Both the position numbers and the translations under genes were made by a program. Positions 18,100-25,658 of a DNA stretch of 39,889 bases are shown here, in pieces (position 1 is the first letter of the stretch; each line of letters begins with the position of its first letter). This DNA comes from a virus, in IMG/VR virus record IMGVR_UViG_3300033571_007047, positions 1 to 39,889 of that record. One strand, 5' to 3'. Below the pieces are notes generated by a model. It did not search any database and was not told the DNA's origin. It saw only the letters and a program-made list of their open reading frames with translations.

Positions 18100-18369
18100 A
18101 TGACCGCTGAAACCAGTACCGCACTGCTGATCGGTGCCGCCTCTGCCGCTGGGACGGCCTTTGCTCAGACCAGCCCAGCAGGGACCATGACCATGCCGAT
18201 TGTGTCAGGCATCATTGGCATCGCCGTGTCATGGGGCATGATGCGGGTGACCGTGAAGGTGGTCGAGCGGGACGTCAAGGGAATGCGGGAAGACATCCGC
18301 GACATCTACAATCTCAGCCGCGAGATCAGCGATAGGGTGAGCAAGATGGAAGGGAGGATCGAGCGGTGA
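18100..18369 (+). CDS. Holin candidate with C-terminal coiled coil (89 aa)
   Basis: The ATG at 18100 follows GGGGAGA. The product has a short hydrophobic N-terminus ending in a signal-peptidase-like AFAQ (about residues 8-23), one clear membrane helix (PIVSGIIGIAVSWGMM, residues 33-48) and a charged C-terminal coiled coil (REDIRDIYNLSREISDRVSKMEGRIE). Length, membrane helices and direct coupling to the endolysin gene (GTGA overlap) fit a holin, which would permeabilise the inner membrane at lysis time. A tail-associated membrane protein is the main alternative. Confidence 0.7.
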   Translation: MTAETSTALLIGAASAAGTAFAQTSPAGTMTMPIVSGIIGIAVSWGMMRVTVKVVERDVKGMREDIRDIYNLSREISDRVSKMEGRIER

Positions 18370-18881
18370 GTAAGCTGCCCTTTCCTCCTGCTGAAGTGCC
18401 GGTGCAGTCGGATATCCTCGCGCTGGCTCCTCGATTCAAGGACGCTGTCAACCGGGTCATTGAGGACATGAAGGCGTGGGGATACACCCCGCAGGTCTTT
18501 GAGACCCTCCGCACCAACGAGCGGCAAAAGTTCTTGTACGGCTTTGGGCGGGACTACGACGATGGCCGTGGGATGGTCACCCAGAGCGCCACCGCGCATG
18601 ACACCTGGCACGGCTACGGGTTGGCCGTGGACATCATCTGTATGCGAAGGAAGTGGTCCGCTGCCCCTGACTTCTGGCACGTACTGGGGACATCCGCCAG
18701 ACGGCATGGCTTGGTCTGGGGCGGGGACTGGAACGGCGACTGGTCGATCTCAGATGAGACCTTCGTGGACCGCCCCCATATCCAGTGGGGTGCGATGCGG
18801 AGGAGTCCCTCCAGTCGAGCGGTGGAACTCAAGAAGAGCGGTGGACTGGTCGCTGTGTGGAGTGCTGTCAGCGCCCTATAG
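18366..18881 (+). CDS. Endolysin, M15-family peptidoglycan peptidase
   Basis: GTG at 18366 overlaps the holin candidate's stop. The 171-residue protein carries the M15 (VanY / L-alanyl-D-glutamate peptidase) zinc signature: H82 and D89 in WHGYGLAVDI, and H138 in RPHIQW. The WGGDW element at 118-122 precedes the third ligand, as in T5-type endolysins. The N-terminal half contains the usual TPQVFETLRTNERQKFLY segment that forms the substrate groove. It would cleave stem-peptide bonds in peptidoglycan after holin opening. No signal peptide or separate cell-wall-binding domain is present. It ends the late block. Confidence 0.92.
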   Translation: MSKLPFPPAEVPVQSDILALAPRFKDAVNRVIEDMKAWGYTPQVFETLRTNERQKFLYGFGRDYDDGRGMVTQSATAHDTWHGYGLAVDIICMRRKWSAAPDFWHVLGTSARRHGLVWGGDWNGDWSISDETFVDRPHIQWGAMRRSPSSRAVELKKSGGLVAVWSAVSAL

Positions 18882-18909
18882 TAGTAGCTGAAAATAGACA
18901 GAGCAGTCC

Positions 18910-18942
18910 AAGGGGTCACTGAAATAATATCAGTGGCCCTTT
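18910..18942 (+). terminator. Rho-independent terminator after the endolysin
   Basis: A 13-pair stem with two G-U pairs (AAGGGGTCACTGA at 18910-18922 with TCAGTGGCCCTTT at 18930-18942) closes a seven-base loop AATAATA and ends in TTT. It closes the late transcript and isolates the following replication block. The remaining bases to 19020 hold a TTGACT at 18976-18981 but no convincing -10 box at the right distance, so the early promoter was not located. Confidence 0.8.
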
Positions 18943-19020
18943 GCCACTTGCGGAGATAGTCAACGCCAGTTACTCTTGACTCTCAGGCAACACACCCCAC
19001 CACTGCACTTGGGAGAAGCG

Positions 19021-19482
19021 ATGATTCACAAGCTCGCCACTGGACCTTGCACGTTGGAGATTGCGTCGGCGGTTGAAAGCATGGGCAACTTCGGCCCGCA
19101 GGTTTGCTTTACCGGCGCGGATGGCACGTCGGTGTACGTCAACGAAGGACCGGCCAAGCGTGGGCTGGAACGGTTGTCGCTGGACATGGAGACGGCGATT
19201 GGGGCCACGATCCGGTTCAGCCAGGTGAAGAAGGACGGCAAGACCTTCACCAACCTCGACCATGCTGGTGAAGGCACGGCCACCACGCCGGCGGCAGCGG
19301 CAGCGGCTCCGGTGGCCCAGAAGGCTCCCGTGGACCTCGCCGCGTTGGCGGTGCTGTACAGCGAGTGTGTCAGCATTGCGATGGCGACGTTGGGCACCAA
19401 GTGCGAAGAGGCCGGTGTCCCGTATGACGCCTCGGCGTTGCAAGCGGCAGCGGCGACGATCTTCATCAAGGCGACCCGATGA
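19021..19482 (+). CDS. Putative ssDNA-binding protein (OB-fold-like) (153 aa)
   Basis: ATG at 19021 is chosen for its GGGAGA Shine-Dalgarno; a TTG at 18976 would add residues with no support. The N-terminal 80 residues are beta-rich with a nucleic-acid-contact look (GNFGPQVCFTGADGTSVYVNE, IGATIRFSQVKKDGKTF), followed by an Ala-rich linker (residues about 85-103) and a helical C-terminal domain (LAALAVLYSECVSIAMATLG). The same two-part layout occurs in uncharacterised early proteins of related phages that are often suspected to bind ssDNA. It is the first gene of the replication block. The functional call is tentative. Confidence 0.65.
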   Translation: MIHKLATGPCTLEIASAVESMGNFGPQVCFTGADGTSVYVNEGPAKRGLERLSLDMETAIGATIRFSQVKKDGKTFTNLDHAGEGTATTPAAAAAAPVAQKAPVDLAALAVLYSECVSIAMATLGTKCEEAGVPYDASALQAAAATIFIKATR

Positions 19483-19673
19483 GTGAACTCACCAAACTCC
19501 TGACCACGGCAGAGGCCGCAGCGTATATGCGGCTGAAGCCTCAGACCCTCGCCAAGTGGCGGAGCCACGGCAAGGGACCACACTTTGTGCAACTCGGCGG
19601 GAAGGTGTTTTACCGTGTGGCCGAGTTGGACGCCTACGTTGAAGCGGGTGTGACGACCCCGGAGGCCAAGTAA
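19479..19673 (+). CDS. Small MerR/excisionase-type helix-turn-helix protein (64 aa)
   Basis: ATG at 19479 overlaps the previous stop (ATGA). Nearly the entire chain is one winged HTH of the HTH_17/excisionase type: LLTTAEAAAYMRLKPQTLAKWR forms the HTH and the GPHFVQLGGKVFYRVAELDAYVE part forms the wing. Such proteins bind DNA as recombination directionality factors or as transcriptional regulators. No integrase is present in this genome, so a role in early gene control or replication is more likely than excision. Confidence 0.82.
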   Translation: MSELTKLLTTAEAAAYMRLKPQTLAKWRSHGKGPHFVQLGGKVFYRVAELDAYVEAGVTTPEAK

Positions 19674-19909
19674 TGGAGAAGGCGATCACGATCAACCTCA
19701 ACATCCAGATGTTCGCCGTGCTGTCAGCCCTCACCGGCCTCGCGGTGGCAGTTATGTCGGACGACAAGGAGTCGGCACAGGGCTTTGCCACGATGCTGTC
19801 GGAACCGGAGATGGAGCCGATTGCGATGGAGGTCATTGACCTGTTGCAGTCCGTCTCCCGCGACCTGCGAGACGGGCCGTCCCGCCCCAAGATCGAGATC
19901 GTGAACTGA
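19673..19909 (+). CDS. Small hypothetical early protein (78 aa)
   Basis: The ATG at 19673 shares a base with the preceding TAA and the TGA shares a base with the next ATG, so expression is coupled on both sides. The protein has an N-terminal strand (AITINLNIQMF), a moderately hydrophobic helix (AVLSALTGLAVAVMS) and an amphipathic helical C-terminus. No family is recognised. It lies between an HTH protein and a nuclease, in a block devoted to DNA metabolism. Confidence 0.65.
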   Translation: MEKAITINLNIQMFAVLSALTGLAVAVMSDDKESAQGFATMLSEPEMEPIAMEVIDLLQSVSRDLRDGPSRPKIEIVN

Positions 19910-20742
19910 TGGGCACGCTGACGAACGTACACAACCTGCCCGCCGCGATCGTGGCGGCGGTGCAGAACGACCCCTACGTCGGTGGGGGGGACATCTCGAC
20001 CACCAAGCTCATCGATTCCCCGCGAGTGCGGGTGCTGGGCGGGAAGCACAAGGACCAGATCACGGTGGACGTATCGGAGCGGGTGTGGGCGCTGCTGGGT
20101 CAGGCGGTCCACACCATCTTGGAACGGGCTGGGCTGCGTCAGGAAGGCATGGTGGTGGAAGAACGGTTGTATGCGGATGTCGATGGATGGCAGGTGTCTG
20201 GTCAGGTGGACAGTATGCACCTAGAGATGCAGAAGCTGTCGGACTACAAGGTCACCACCGTCTGGAAGAAGAACGGCTCGGACTCGTGGACCCGGCAATT
20301 GAACGTCCTCCGGTGGTTGGCGCACCAGAATGGGCACACCATAACGACACTAGAGGTCATCGGCATCTTCCGTGATTGGCGCAAGTCGGAAGCCCTCCGT
20401 GATCCGTCCTACCCGCAGTCGGCCATCCAGACGATCGATGTCCCGCTGTGGACGCTGGAGGAGACGGAAGACTATGTGCGGGAGCGGGTGGCGATCCACC
20501 AAGCGGCCAGCAAGGGCATCGACATCCAGTGTACGGACGAAGAGCGGTGGATGTCGCCGTCCAAGTTCGCGCTGATGAAGGACGGGGCGAAGCGGGCCGT
20601 GCGGGTGGCCGACCGTGCCGAAGACCTTGGGGAGGCAGGGGAAGGCTACAGCATCGTCGAGCGGAAAGGCGAGGCGAAGCGGTGCCAGATGTACTGCGAT
20701 GTGGCCGCATTCTGCACCCAGTGGGCAGCGGAGCAGCCATGA
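19909..20742 (+). CDS. Cas4/RecB-like PD-(D/E)XK nuclease with four-Cys cluster
   Basis: The 277-residue protein shows the PD-(D/E)XK nuclease core: a helix with GQAVHTILE (H68), E84-E85, the metal ligand D101 in SGQVDSM, and the D112-Y-K114 motif in KLSDYKVTTVW, followed by QLNVLRWL as the alpha-helical motif. Four cysteines (C208, C259, C263, C269; the last three spaced in RCQMYCDVAAFC) resemble the iron-sulfur cluster of Cas4 and AddB nucleases, which stabilises the fold. It would process DNA ends or branched intermediates in replication and recombination. It is linked to a primase-helicase and RusA in the same operon, with ATGA overlap downstream. Confidence 0.85.
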   Translation: MGTLTNVHNLPAAIVAAVQNDPYVGGGDISTTKLIDSPRVRVLGGKHKDQITVDVSERVWALLGQAVHTILERAGLRQEGMVVEERLYADVDGWQVSGQVDSMHLEMQKLSDYKVTTVWKKNGSDSWTRQLNVLRWLAHQNGHTITTLEVIGIFRDWRKSEALRDPSYPQSAIQTIDVPLWTLEETEDYVRERVAIHQAASKGIDIQCTDEERWMSPSKFALMKDGAKRAVRVADRAEDLGEAGEGYSIVERKGEAKRCQMYCDVAAFCTQWAAEQP

Positions 20743-20969
20743 CCGAGAAGAAGGTACGGTTCAGCTACTTCCCCCATACGGGGAACAAGCCCAACGACGA
20801 GAAGCGCCAGATCGTGAAGATGCTGTACTACTCCGGGCTGTCGATGCGGGAAGTCGCCGACCGCATGGGCGTGACCTTCCAGGCGGTGCATTCGATGCTC
20901 CACCGGATGGGCGCGACCGTGCGGGACTCTGGAGGATCAACCGGCAGCCATAGCCGTCGCAAGAAATAA
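20739..20969 (+). CDS. Small helix-turn-helix protein (76 aa)
   Basis: ATG at 20739 overlaps the nuclease stop as ATGA, which favours it over longer upstream reading of the same frame. Residues about 20-58 form a Trp-repressor/sigma-region-4-like HTH (KRQIVKMLYYSGLSMREVAD, then MGVTFQAVHSMLHRMGA), with a basic tail (GSHSRRKK). The pattern resembles the DNA-binding part of homing-type and resolvase-type proteins but has no catalytic domain. It could be an early regulator. Confidence 0.75.
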   Translation: MTEKKVRFSYFPHTGNKPNDEKRQIVKMLYYSGLSMREVADRMGVTFQAVHSMLHRMGATVRDSGGSTGSHSRRKK

Positions 20970-20990
20970 CCACCCCTCACCGCCACCGCC

Positions 20991-21710
20991 ATGCCTACCC
21001 TCTGCATTGTCCCAGCCGCTGCTGTGGCTGATCCTGACCTGACCGACACCCAAGTTCGTGTCCTCTGTGCCATTGGCACCTTCACGAACCGCTTGGGTGG
21101 CAATGTCTGGGCCAGCGTAGAAACGCTTGCCAAGCAGTGCAACCTGAACCCCCGTACCGTGCAGCGAGCGATGCCGGTGCTGATTGACCGAGGCTATCTC
21201 AAAGGGATGCCGCGTGTCGGTCGCACCACCCTGTACGAAGTCGTGCTGCAACCGACCGAGCGGGGGGTGACGCAGGAGTCACTGGGGGATGACTACGTAG
21301 TCACCCCACCCCCGACTCAGTTGAGTCACCCAAACGGTAAGAAGAACGGTAAGAAGACTGGTAAGAAGAACGATAGCGCGATGATGGCACGAGCGGTGTG
21401 TAATGCGATATGGGATGCGTACCCCAAGCGGGAGACGCCACACCTTTACGGTCCTGCGCTGAAGGCCATCACCATGTGCCTGACGGATGGCGCTGACCCA
21501 GAACGCCTCTTCAACGCGGCGGTTCTCTACGCGCAGGACGTGCAGAAGAAGCAGACTGAACCTCGCTACGTGAAGACGATCCACAAGTTCTTCTGGGATG
21601 GCACATGGGAGCATTACACGCAGATCGTCCTGGTGCATGGCCGCACCCGTGAAGAATGGGCACGGTCAGGGCAGGACGTTGCCGAGTTTGACCGGCTGGT
21701 GTCCGCATGA
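20991..21710 (+). CDS. Replication-initiation-like winged-HTH protein (239 aa)
   Basis: Residues 15-85 form a winged helix of the kind in phage replication initiators (LTDTQVRVLCAIGTF, ASVETLAKQCNLNPRTVQRA, LIDRGYLKGMPRVGRTTLYEV). A disordered basic linker follows (about residues 108-126), made of a GKK repeat, then a C-terminal helical domain (AVCNAIWDAYPKRETPHLYG, FFWDGTWEHY) resembling those that recruit helicase loaders or helicase. The layout recalls lambda O, whose linker region contains the origin. It is upstream of the primase-helicase gene. No Shine-Dalgarno is obvious, so the start could differ slightly. Confidence 0.72.
   Translation: MPTLCIVPAAAVADPDLTDTQVRVLCAIGTFTNRLGGNVWASVETLAKQCNLNPRTVQRAMPVLIDRGYLKGMPRVGRTTLYEVVLQPTERGVTQESLGDDYVVTPPPTQLSHPNGKKNGKKTGKKNDSAMMARAVCNAIWDAYPKRETPHLYGPALKAITMCLTDGADPERLFNAAVLYAQDVQKKQTEPRYVKTIHKFFWDGTWEHYTQIVLVHGRTREEWARSGQDVAEFDRLVSA
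21336..21371 (+). repeat. Three tandem 12-bp repeats inside the initiator-like gene
   Basis: GGTAAGAAGAAC (21336), GGTAAGAAGACT (21348) and GGTAAGAAGAAC (21360) lie head to tail and encode a GKKN/T repeat. Position in the linker of an O-like protein suggests possible origin iterons, but the repeat may merely encode a basic linker. Confidence 0.8.
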
Positions 21711-21922
21711 AAGTCACGCGACAGTCCCGCCTGACCAAGCAGTGGCATACGCTGGATATTGAAGTCACACCCGATGAGTTGATCAAGATTGACAACCCGA
21801 ATCGTCGGGAGTTGATCCAGCACATCGTCCCGCATCTCAACCCTTCAGAACGTGAGTTTCTCATGACCGGCATCACCGATGCCGAATGGGACATGATCAA
21901 GGAGCCTGACGATGAGTCATAA
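21707..21922 (+). CDS. Small hypothetical early protein (71 aa)
   Basis: ATGA overlap with the initiator-like gene sets the start at 21707; the next gene begins inside its last codons. The protein is hydrophilic with an N-terminal strand (KQWHTLDIEVTPDEL) and a helical end containing PSEREFLMTGITDAEWDMI, a pattern I recognise from small phage proteins of replication regions (FLMTGIT-EWD). Function is unknown. Confidence 0.68.
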   Translation: MKVTRQSRLTKQWHTLDIEVTPDELIKIDNPNRRELIQHIVPHLNPSEREFLMTGITDAEWDMIKEPDDES

Positions 21923-22469
21923 CATCAGCTTGCCCCGCCACCGCTACGTTTACGTCGTCCCCAGCTTCGTCTTGCGTGATCCGCTGCGGACGGCGCTGAT
22001 CCCTGCCATGTGGGTGGGCGTGAGTGTTTCTCCCGGAAGATCGCTTGGCTGTCACGTCCTGCTGGAGAACGGGGCGCTGGTCGTGGACCTCCCGCTCCAT
22101 GCCCTACGGGGGGCGATGGTCGAGTACGGCCCGCTGCCGCTGTCGGAACTGGTGTCATGGGATTGCTTCGGGTGGAGTGCCGAAGCATGGCAACCGGAAG
22201 CCATCTCTGGCCTCTCCTGTGCCATTCTCAGCCCAGATCACAAGCGGGCGATGGGGAAGGGCACCCTCTGGTTCTGCATCGACCACATGGGCGATGGGTA
22301 CTCGATGGCACCAGAGCAGCACAAGCACCTGTGGATCGTGGAGAGAGAAGCGGACCATGCGCTTCTCCTCTTGCCGCAGGACCGGATGCTGATCGAAGAC
22401 AGCAGCTTCACCGTGATTGACGGCATCCCGCCGATCAAGCGGCAGTCGCACATCTGGTACGCTGAGTGA
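21912..22469 (+). CDS. Hypothetical early protein (185 aa)
   Basis: ATG at 21912 overlaps the preceding gene by eleven bases, and GGAG lies upstream. The protein is globular and beta-rich (RYVYVVPSFVLRD, VGVSVSPGRSLGCHVLLENG, GTLWFCIDHMGDGYSMAPEQ), with EHK/QHKxLWIV-like segment near residue 135-142. No domain is recognised. It is coupled to the PP-loop gene by a GTGA overlap, so the two may act in one pathway. Confidence 0.65.
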   Translation: MSHNISLPRHRYVYVVPSFVLRDPLRTALIPAMWVGVSVSPGRSLGCHVLLENGALVVDLPLHALRGAMVEYGPLPLSELVSWDCFGWSAEAWQPEAISGLSCAILSPDHKRAMGKGTLWFCIDHMGDGYSMAPEQHKHLWIVEREADHALLLLPQDRMLIEDSSFTVIDGIPPIKRQSHIWYAE

Positions 22470-23266
22470 AACGCTACCTCTCTCTCGGCGCGGGCGTTCA
22501 GTCGTCCACGCTCGCGCTGATGATTGCCAAGGGGGAAATCCCGATGGTGGATGGCGCGATCTTCTCGGACACGCAGTGGGAGCCAGCCGCTGTGTATAAG
22601 TGGCTGGACTGGCTGGAAACGCAATTGCCGTTTCCAGTCCACCGCGTGACGGCGGGGTCTATCCGCGACAGCATTTTAGCGAAGCAGGGCAAGAACTCGG
22701 CCAGATACACCAGCGTGCCGTGGCATCTGAAGCATCCGAACGGGGAACACGGCATGGGCCGTCGCCAGTGTACGCGAGAGTTCAAGATTGCGCCGATCAC
22801 CAAGGCAAAGCGGACACTGATGGGCTACCCACCACGGGTGCGGATTCCTGTGGGATCATGCGAGACGCTGATCGGGATCAGCACCGACGAAGCCAGCCGC
22901 ATGAAGGAAAGTAGAGAGCGGTGGAGCGTCAACGTGTGGCCGCTAATCGAACTCGGGATGTCGCGCAACGATTGCCTCCGCTGGATGGAGCGGAACGGCT
23001 ATCCGACGCCACCGAAGTCAAGCTGCATTGGGTGCCCGTTCCATTCGGACACGGAGTGGCGGCGTATCCGTGATACCGATCCCGAAGCGTGGGCTGACGC
23101 CATTGCACTGGATGAGATTATCCGTGCCCCGGCTCGCGGGATGAAGTCCCAGCAGTTCATGCACCGCAAGCTGCTCCCCTTAGCGCAGGTTGATCTGTCC
23201 ACCGACGAGGAGAAGGGTCAGGTCAATATGTTCGAGAACGAGTGCGAAGGGATGTGTGGCCTGTGA
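22466..23266 (+). CDS. PP-loop ATPase, PAPS-reductase/sulfotransferase-like
   Basis: The GTG at 22466 overlaps the preceding stop. The first 20 residues contain a PP-loop variant (LSLGAGVQSSTLALM) that binds ATP through its pyrophosphate. Other family marks are IFSDTQWEP (residues 32-40), RRQCTREFKIAPI with C102, and a C-terminal CIGCPFHSDTEWR zinc-type pair (C187, C190). PP-loop enzymes adenylate a substrate before sulfur or amine transfer; relatives include PAPS reductase, the DndC DNA-sulfur enzyme and tRNA thiolases. In phages such genes are frequent but of unproven role. Proximity to a C5 methyltransferase makes DNA or tRNA modification plausible, not shown. Confidence 0.8.
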   Translation: MKRYLSLGAGVQSSTLALMIAKGEIPMVDGAIFSDTQWEPAAVYKWLDWLETQLPFPVHRVTAGSIRDSILAKQGKNSARYTSVPWHLKHPNGEHGMGRRQCTREFKIAPITKAKRTLMGYPPRVRIPVGSCETLIGISTDEASRMKESRERWSVNVWPLIELGMSRNDCLRWMERNGYPTPPKSSCIGCPFHSDTEWRRIRDTDPEAWADAIALDEIIRAPARGMKSQQFMHRKLLPLAQVDLSTDEEKGQVNMFENECEGMCGL

Positions 23267-25008
23267 ACACGCTCGACGCGCATGGCGTGCTGAAGTCGGC
23301 CCTTCTTCGTGGCCGCTACGGCGCGAAAAAGAGCGGCAAGGCCATCGCCTTCCGCTGCGTCCGACACACCGACAGCACCAGCAGTGCATGGCTGGGTGAC
23401 CATGCTTGGGGATGCAGCGCCTGTGGCTTCACCGAGCCGCTGGCAACGCTGGGTGAGGCGCTGGGGGTGACCCTGCCTGACGATGCCGCCCCCTCTGGCC
23501 TGACGCTACAGGAGTACGCCGAGCGGAAGGGGCTGTCGCTGGCAGGACTGGCGAAGGCGGGCGTTGAGCAGAGAACCGGCAAGTTTGGCGATGCCATCAT
23601 TGCCATGCCGTACCGTCGTGCTGATGGCAGCGTGATCCGTACCAAGTGCCGCACCCGCAAGGGCACGTTCTGGGACAGAGACGGGGAAGGGACGCCCCTC
23701 TATGGGCAGGATGTGCTGGCCGCATCGACCGGCCCTGTGCTGATCGTTGAGGGGGAGAGCGACTGTCATGCCGGATGGCAGCGGGGCGTGACCGTGGTGG
23801 GTCTCCCAGGCGCAAGCCAGTGGAAGCCTGACTACGCTGCGCTGCTGGCAAACCGTGAGGTGATCGTATGGCAGGAGCCTGACGAGGGTGGGGCGACAAT
23901 GGTGTCAGCGATCTCGGCCTCGCTGCCCAAGGCCCGTGTCCTCCGCGAAGTGAAGCATCACGGGGAAATCGTAAAGGATATGTGCGATCTCCACCAATCG
24001 GTGCAATCGCATGGCGACGACTGGGCGACGGTGTGGGCTGGCATCCTCACGACCGCCACGCCCATCGGGGCCGAGCCGCCTGCCGTGGCGTTCGACAGCA
24101 TCACGGGTGACACGCTGTTGCAGATGCTGGACGAGAAGCTCGCGCCCGTGGATGCCGTCCCCACGCCGTTGGAGTTGTGGAACAAGGCGTGTGGGTCGAG
24201 CGGGGGTGGGGTGGGCATTGCGCGGAGTTGGCTGATCACCATTGGCGCCAACACCGGCACGGGCAAGTCGCTGATCGGCATTAACCTCGCCGCTCGCGCC
24301 ATTGAACACGGCGAGACGGTGACCTTCATCTCGCTGGAGATGGGGAGGAGTGAGTTGGCGACTCGACTGCTGTCGGTGGTCAGTGGAGAGTCGGTGGTAG
24401 AGCTAGAGCAAGGCCCCGCGTTCAACCAAGAGGCGTACAAGCGAGCCGCACGGTGCCTGGACGAGACCCGCGAGCGCACAGGGGGCCATGTGCTGGTCAA
24501 CCGTCGTCCGTTGAGCAAGATGTCAGATGTCGCGGCGTGTATTAAGCACCATGCGGAAGTCAGTGGGTCCAGTTATTTCGTGATGGACTACATCCAGTTG
24601 GCGAGTGTGAGCAACATGGCGAGCATCCATGACCGCATCGAAGCCGTCTCGCATCAACTCCGCGAACTCACGCAGCGGCTGCACGTGCGGATGGTCACGC
24701 TGTCACAGTTCAATCGGCAGACCAGTGCGAACCGAGCCGAGCGACCGATTAGTCAGGGCTTGATGGGTGGGTCAGCCATTGAGAACGACAGCCACCAGGT
24801 GCTGCTGTTCGATCACTCCCGCTTTACCCGTTCAGGCAACTTGGCGGACACATGGCTGATCATTGACAAGAACCGCGTGGGCGGAGTGCATGATATCCCT
24901 TGTTGTTGGGACTTCCGCACTCTGCGCTTGACACAGCGGACGATCAGCATCCGCGAAGCCGAAGAGAAGCATGGCCCGATGCTCCCCAAGTGGAAGGAGA
25001 GAAATTGA
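23263..25008 (+). CDS. Primase-helicase fusion (TOPRIM + DnaB-like), T7 gp4-like
   Basis: The GTG at 23263 overlaps the PP-loop stop (GTGA); a GTG at 23242 is possible but less coupled. The 581-residue protein has an N-terminal zinc-binding site (C32, H35, C51, C54), a TOPRIM core (LIVEGESD at 160-167, EPDEGG at 205-210) and a RecA-fold DnaB helicase part: Walker A GANTGTGKS (328-336), SLEMGRSELATRLL, Walker B-like YFVMDYIQL, and QFNRQ and GSAIENDSHQVLLF further on. It would unwind DNA 5'-3' and make RNA primers for lagging-strand synthesis at the replication fork. No phage DNA polymerase gene is seen, so the host polymerase is presumably used. Confidence 0.93.
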   Translation: MNTLDAHGVLKSALLRGRYGAKKSGKAIAFRCVRHTDSTSSAWLGDHAWGCSACGFTEPLATLGEALGVTLPDDAAPSGLTLQEYAERKGLSLAGLAKAGVEQRTGKFGDAIIAMPYRRADGSVIRTKCRTRKGTFWDRDGEGTPLYGQDVLAASTGPVLIVEGESDCHAGWQRGVTVVGLPGASQWKPDYAALLANREVIVWQEPDEGGATMVSAISASLPKARVLREVKHHGEIVKDMCDLHQSVQSHGDDWATVWAGILTTATPIGAEPPAVAFDSITGDTLLQMLDEKLAPVDAVPTPLELWNKACGSSGGGVGIARSWLITIGANTGTGKSLIGINLAARAIEHGETVTFISLEMGRSELATRLLSVVSGESVVELEQGPAFNQEAYKRAARCLDETRERTGGHVLVNRRPLSKMSDVAACIKHHAEVSGSSYFVMDYIQLASVSNMASIHDRIEAVSHQLRELTQRLHVRMVTLSQFNRQTSANRAERPISQGLMGGSAIENDSHQVLLFDHSRFTRSGNLADTWLIIDKNRVGGVHDIPCCWDFRTLRLTQRTISIREAEEKHGPMLPKWKERN

Positions 25009-25457
25009 CCCTCACGTTTACGGTCCCCTGGGCTGCGCTCTGCTCTGACAATCGCAAGTTCAAGTACCGCTACGTCCTCTCTCCGCAGTACCGAGCCGCC
25101 AAACTCTTGGTGGGGACCATCGCCAAAGAGGCGGCAAAAAAAGCTGGCTGGCCCCTTGTTGTCCTTGACTTGGGGCTGTACGTTCTGGTCCGTGAGCCTG
25201 ACCGCCGCCGGCGCGACTTGAACTTCAGCAAGAATCTGAAAGACGGGATCACGGACGTTGGCGGGGTGTGGGTGGATGACCGGCAAGTGCGGGATGAACG
25301 ATGGGTGTTTCAGCCTGCTGAGAAAGGCAAGACGGCAGGCGCAACGATCACGATCTGGAGGTTGGATGCTGTGGCAGATGTGGGTGTTCTGGCTGCTGGT
25401 GCTAGTGGCGTTGCTAGTCGCCGCCGAAACCGCCCATCTCGACGCACGGGCGCGTGA
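25005..25457 (+). CDS. rusA: RusA-like Holliday junction resolvase
   Basis: The TTG at 25005 overlaps the preceding TGA (TTGA), has AAGGAG upstream, and begins a chain directly at the first strand of the RusA fold (LTLTFTVPW), so I prefer it to the remote upstream start at 24900. RusA hallmarks follow: SPQYRAAK helix, PDRRRRDLNFSKNLKD (residues 65-80) and VWVDDRQV (88-95) with the acidic metal ligands D71, D91 and D92. The enzyme resolves four-way junctions made during recombination-dependent replication or before packaging. The C-terminal 30 residues (after about 120) are Arg/Ala-rich and not conserved; they overlap the next small gene. Confidence 0.85.
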   Translation: MTLTFTVPWAALCSDNRKFKYRYVLSPQYRAAKLLVGTIAKEAAKKAGWPLVVLDLGLYVLVREPDRRRRDLNFSKNLKDGITDVGGVWVDDRQVRDERWVFQPAEKGKTAGATITIWRLDAVADVGVLAAGASGVASRRRNRPSRRTGA

Positions 25458-25494
25458 GATGGAAGACGACCTCGACAAGGAGATGATGCCGTGA
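25366..25494 (+). CDS. Small membrane protein overlapping rusA (42 aa)
   Basis: An ATG at 25366 preceded by GGAGG (spacing four to five) opens a different frame inside the rusA 3' end. The product has one strong hydrophobic helix (MWVFWLLVLVALLVAAETA, residues 5-23) and an acidic helical tail (LDARAREMEDDLDKEMMP). Its TGA overlaps the next GTG. The single membrane helix plus charged helix resembles small spanin or holin-accessory proteins, but its place in the replication block argues against a lysis role. The second methionine (25378) is another possible start. Confidence 0.55.
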   Translation: MLWQMWVFWLLVLVALLVAAETAHLDARAREMEDDLDKEMMP

Positions 25495-25658
25495 GCTATG
25501 ACGATTGGGACATCCAGACCGAAGCTGATGAGTTTGCCTACGAGCGGGCGCAGGACGAAGCGATCAAACGGAGAGCCAAAGCACAGTGGCAAGAGGACCG
25601 CGACACGGGGATGGAGTTGGACCCGCTCCTCTTTGAAGAGCCAGAGGAAGAGGCATGA
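25491..25658 (+). CDS. Small acidic protein (55 aa)
   Basis: GTG at 25491 overlaps the previous TGA (GTGA), and TGA at 25656-25658 overlaps the methyltransferase ATG. The product is hydrophilic and helical, with a Glu-rich end (LLFEEPEEEA) and an alternating acidic/basic centre (YERAQDEAIKRRAKAQWQED). It is too short for a recognised domain. Its existence rests on coupling on both sides and on SD-like GGAGATG upstream. Confidence 0.6.
   Translation: MSYDDWDIQTEADEFAYERAQDEAIKRRAKAQWQEDRDTGMELDPLLFEEPEEEA

Noticed and set aside
18976-18981. TTGACT as the -35 box of the replication-block promoter
   Set aside because: No -10-like hexamer lies 16-18 bases downstream; the sequence there is C-rich.
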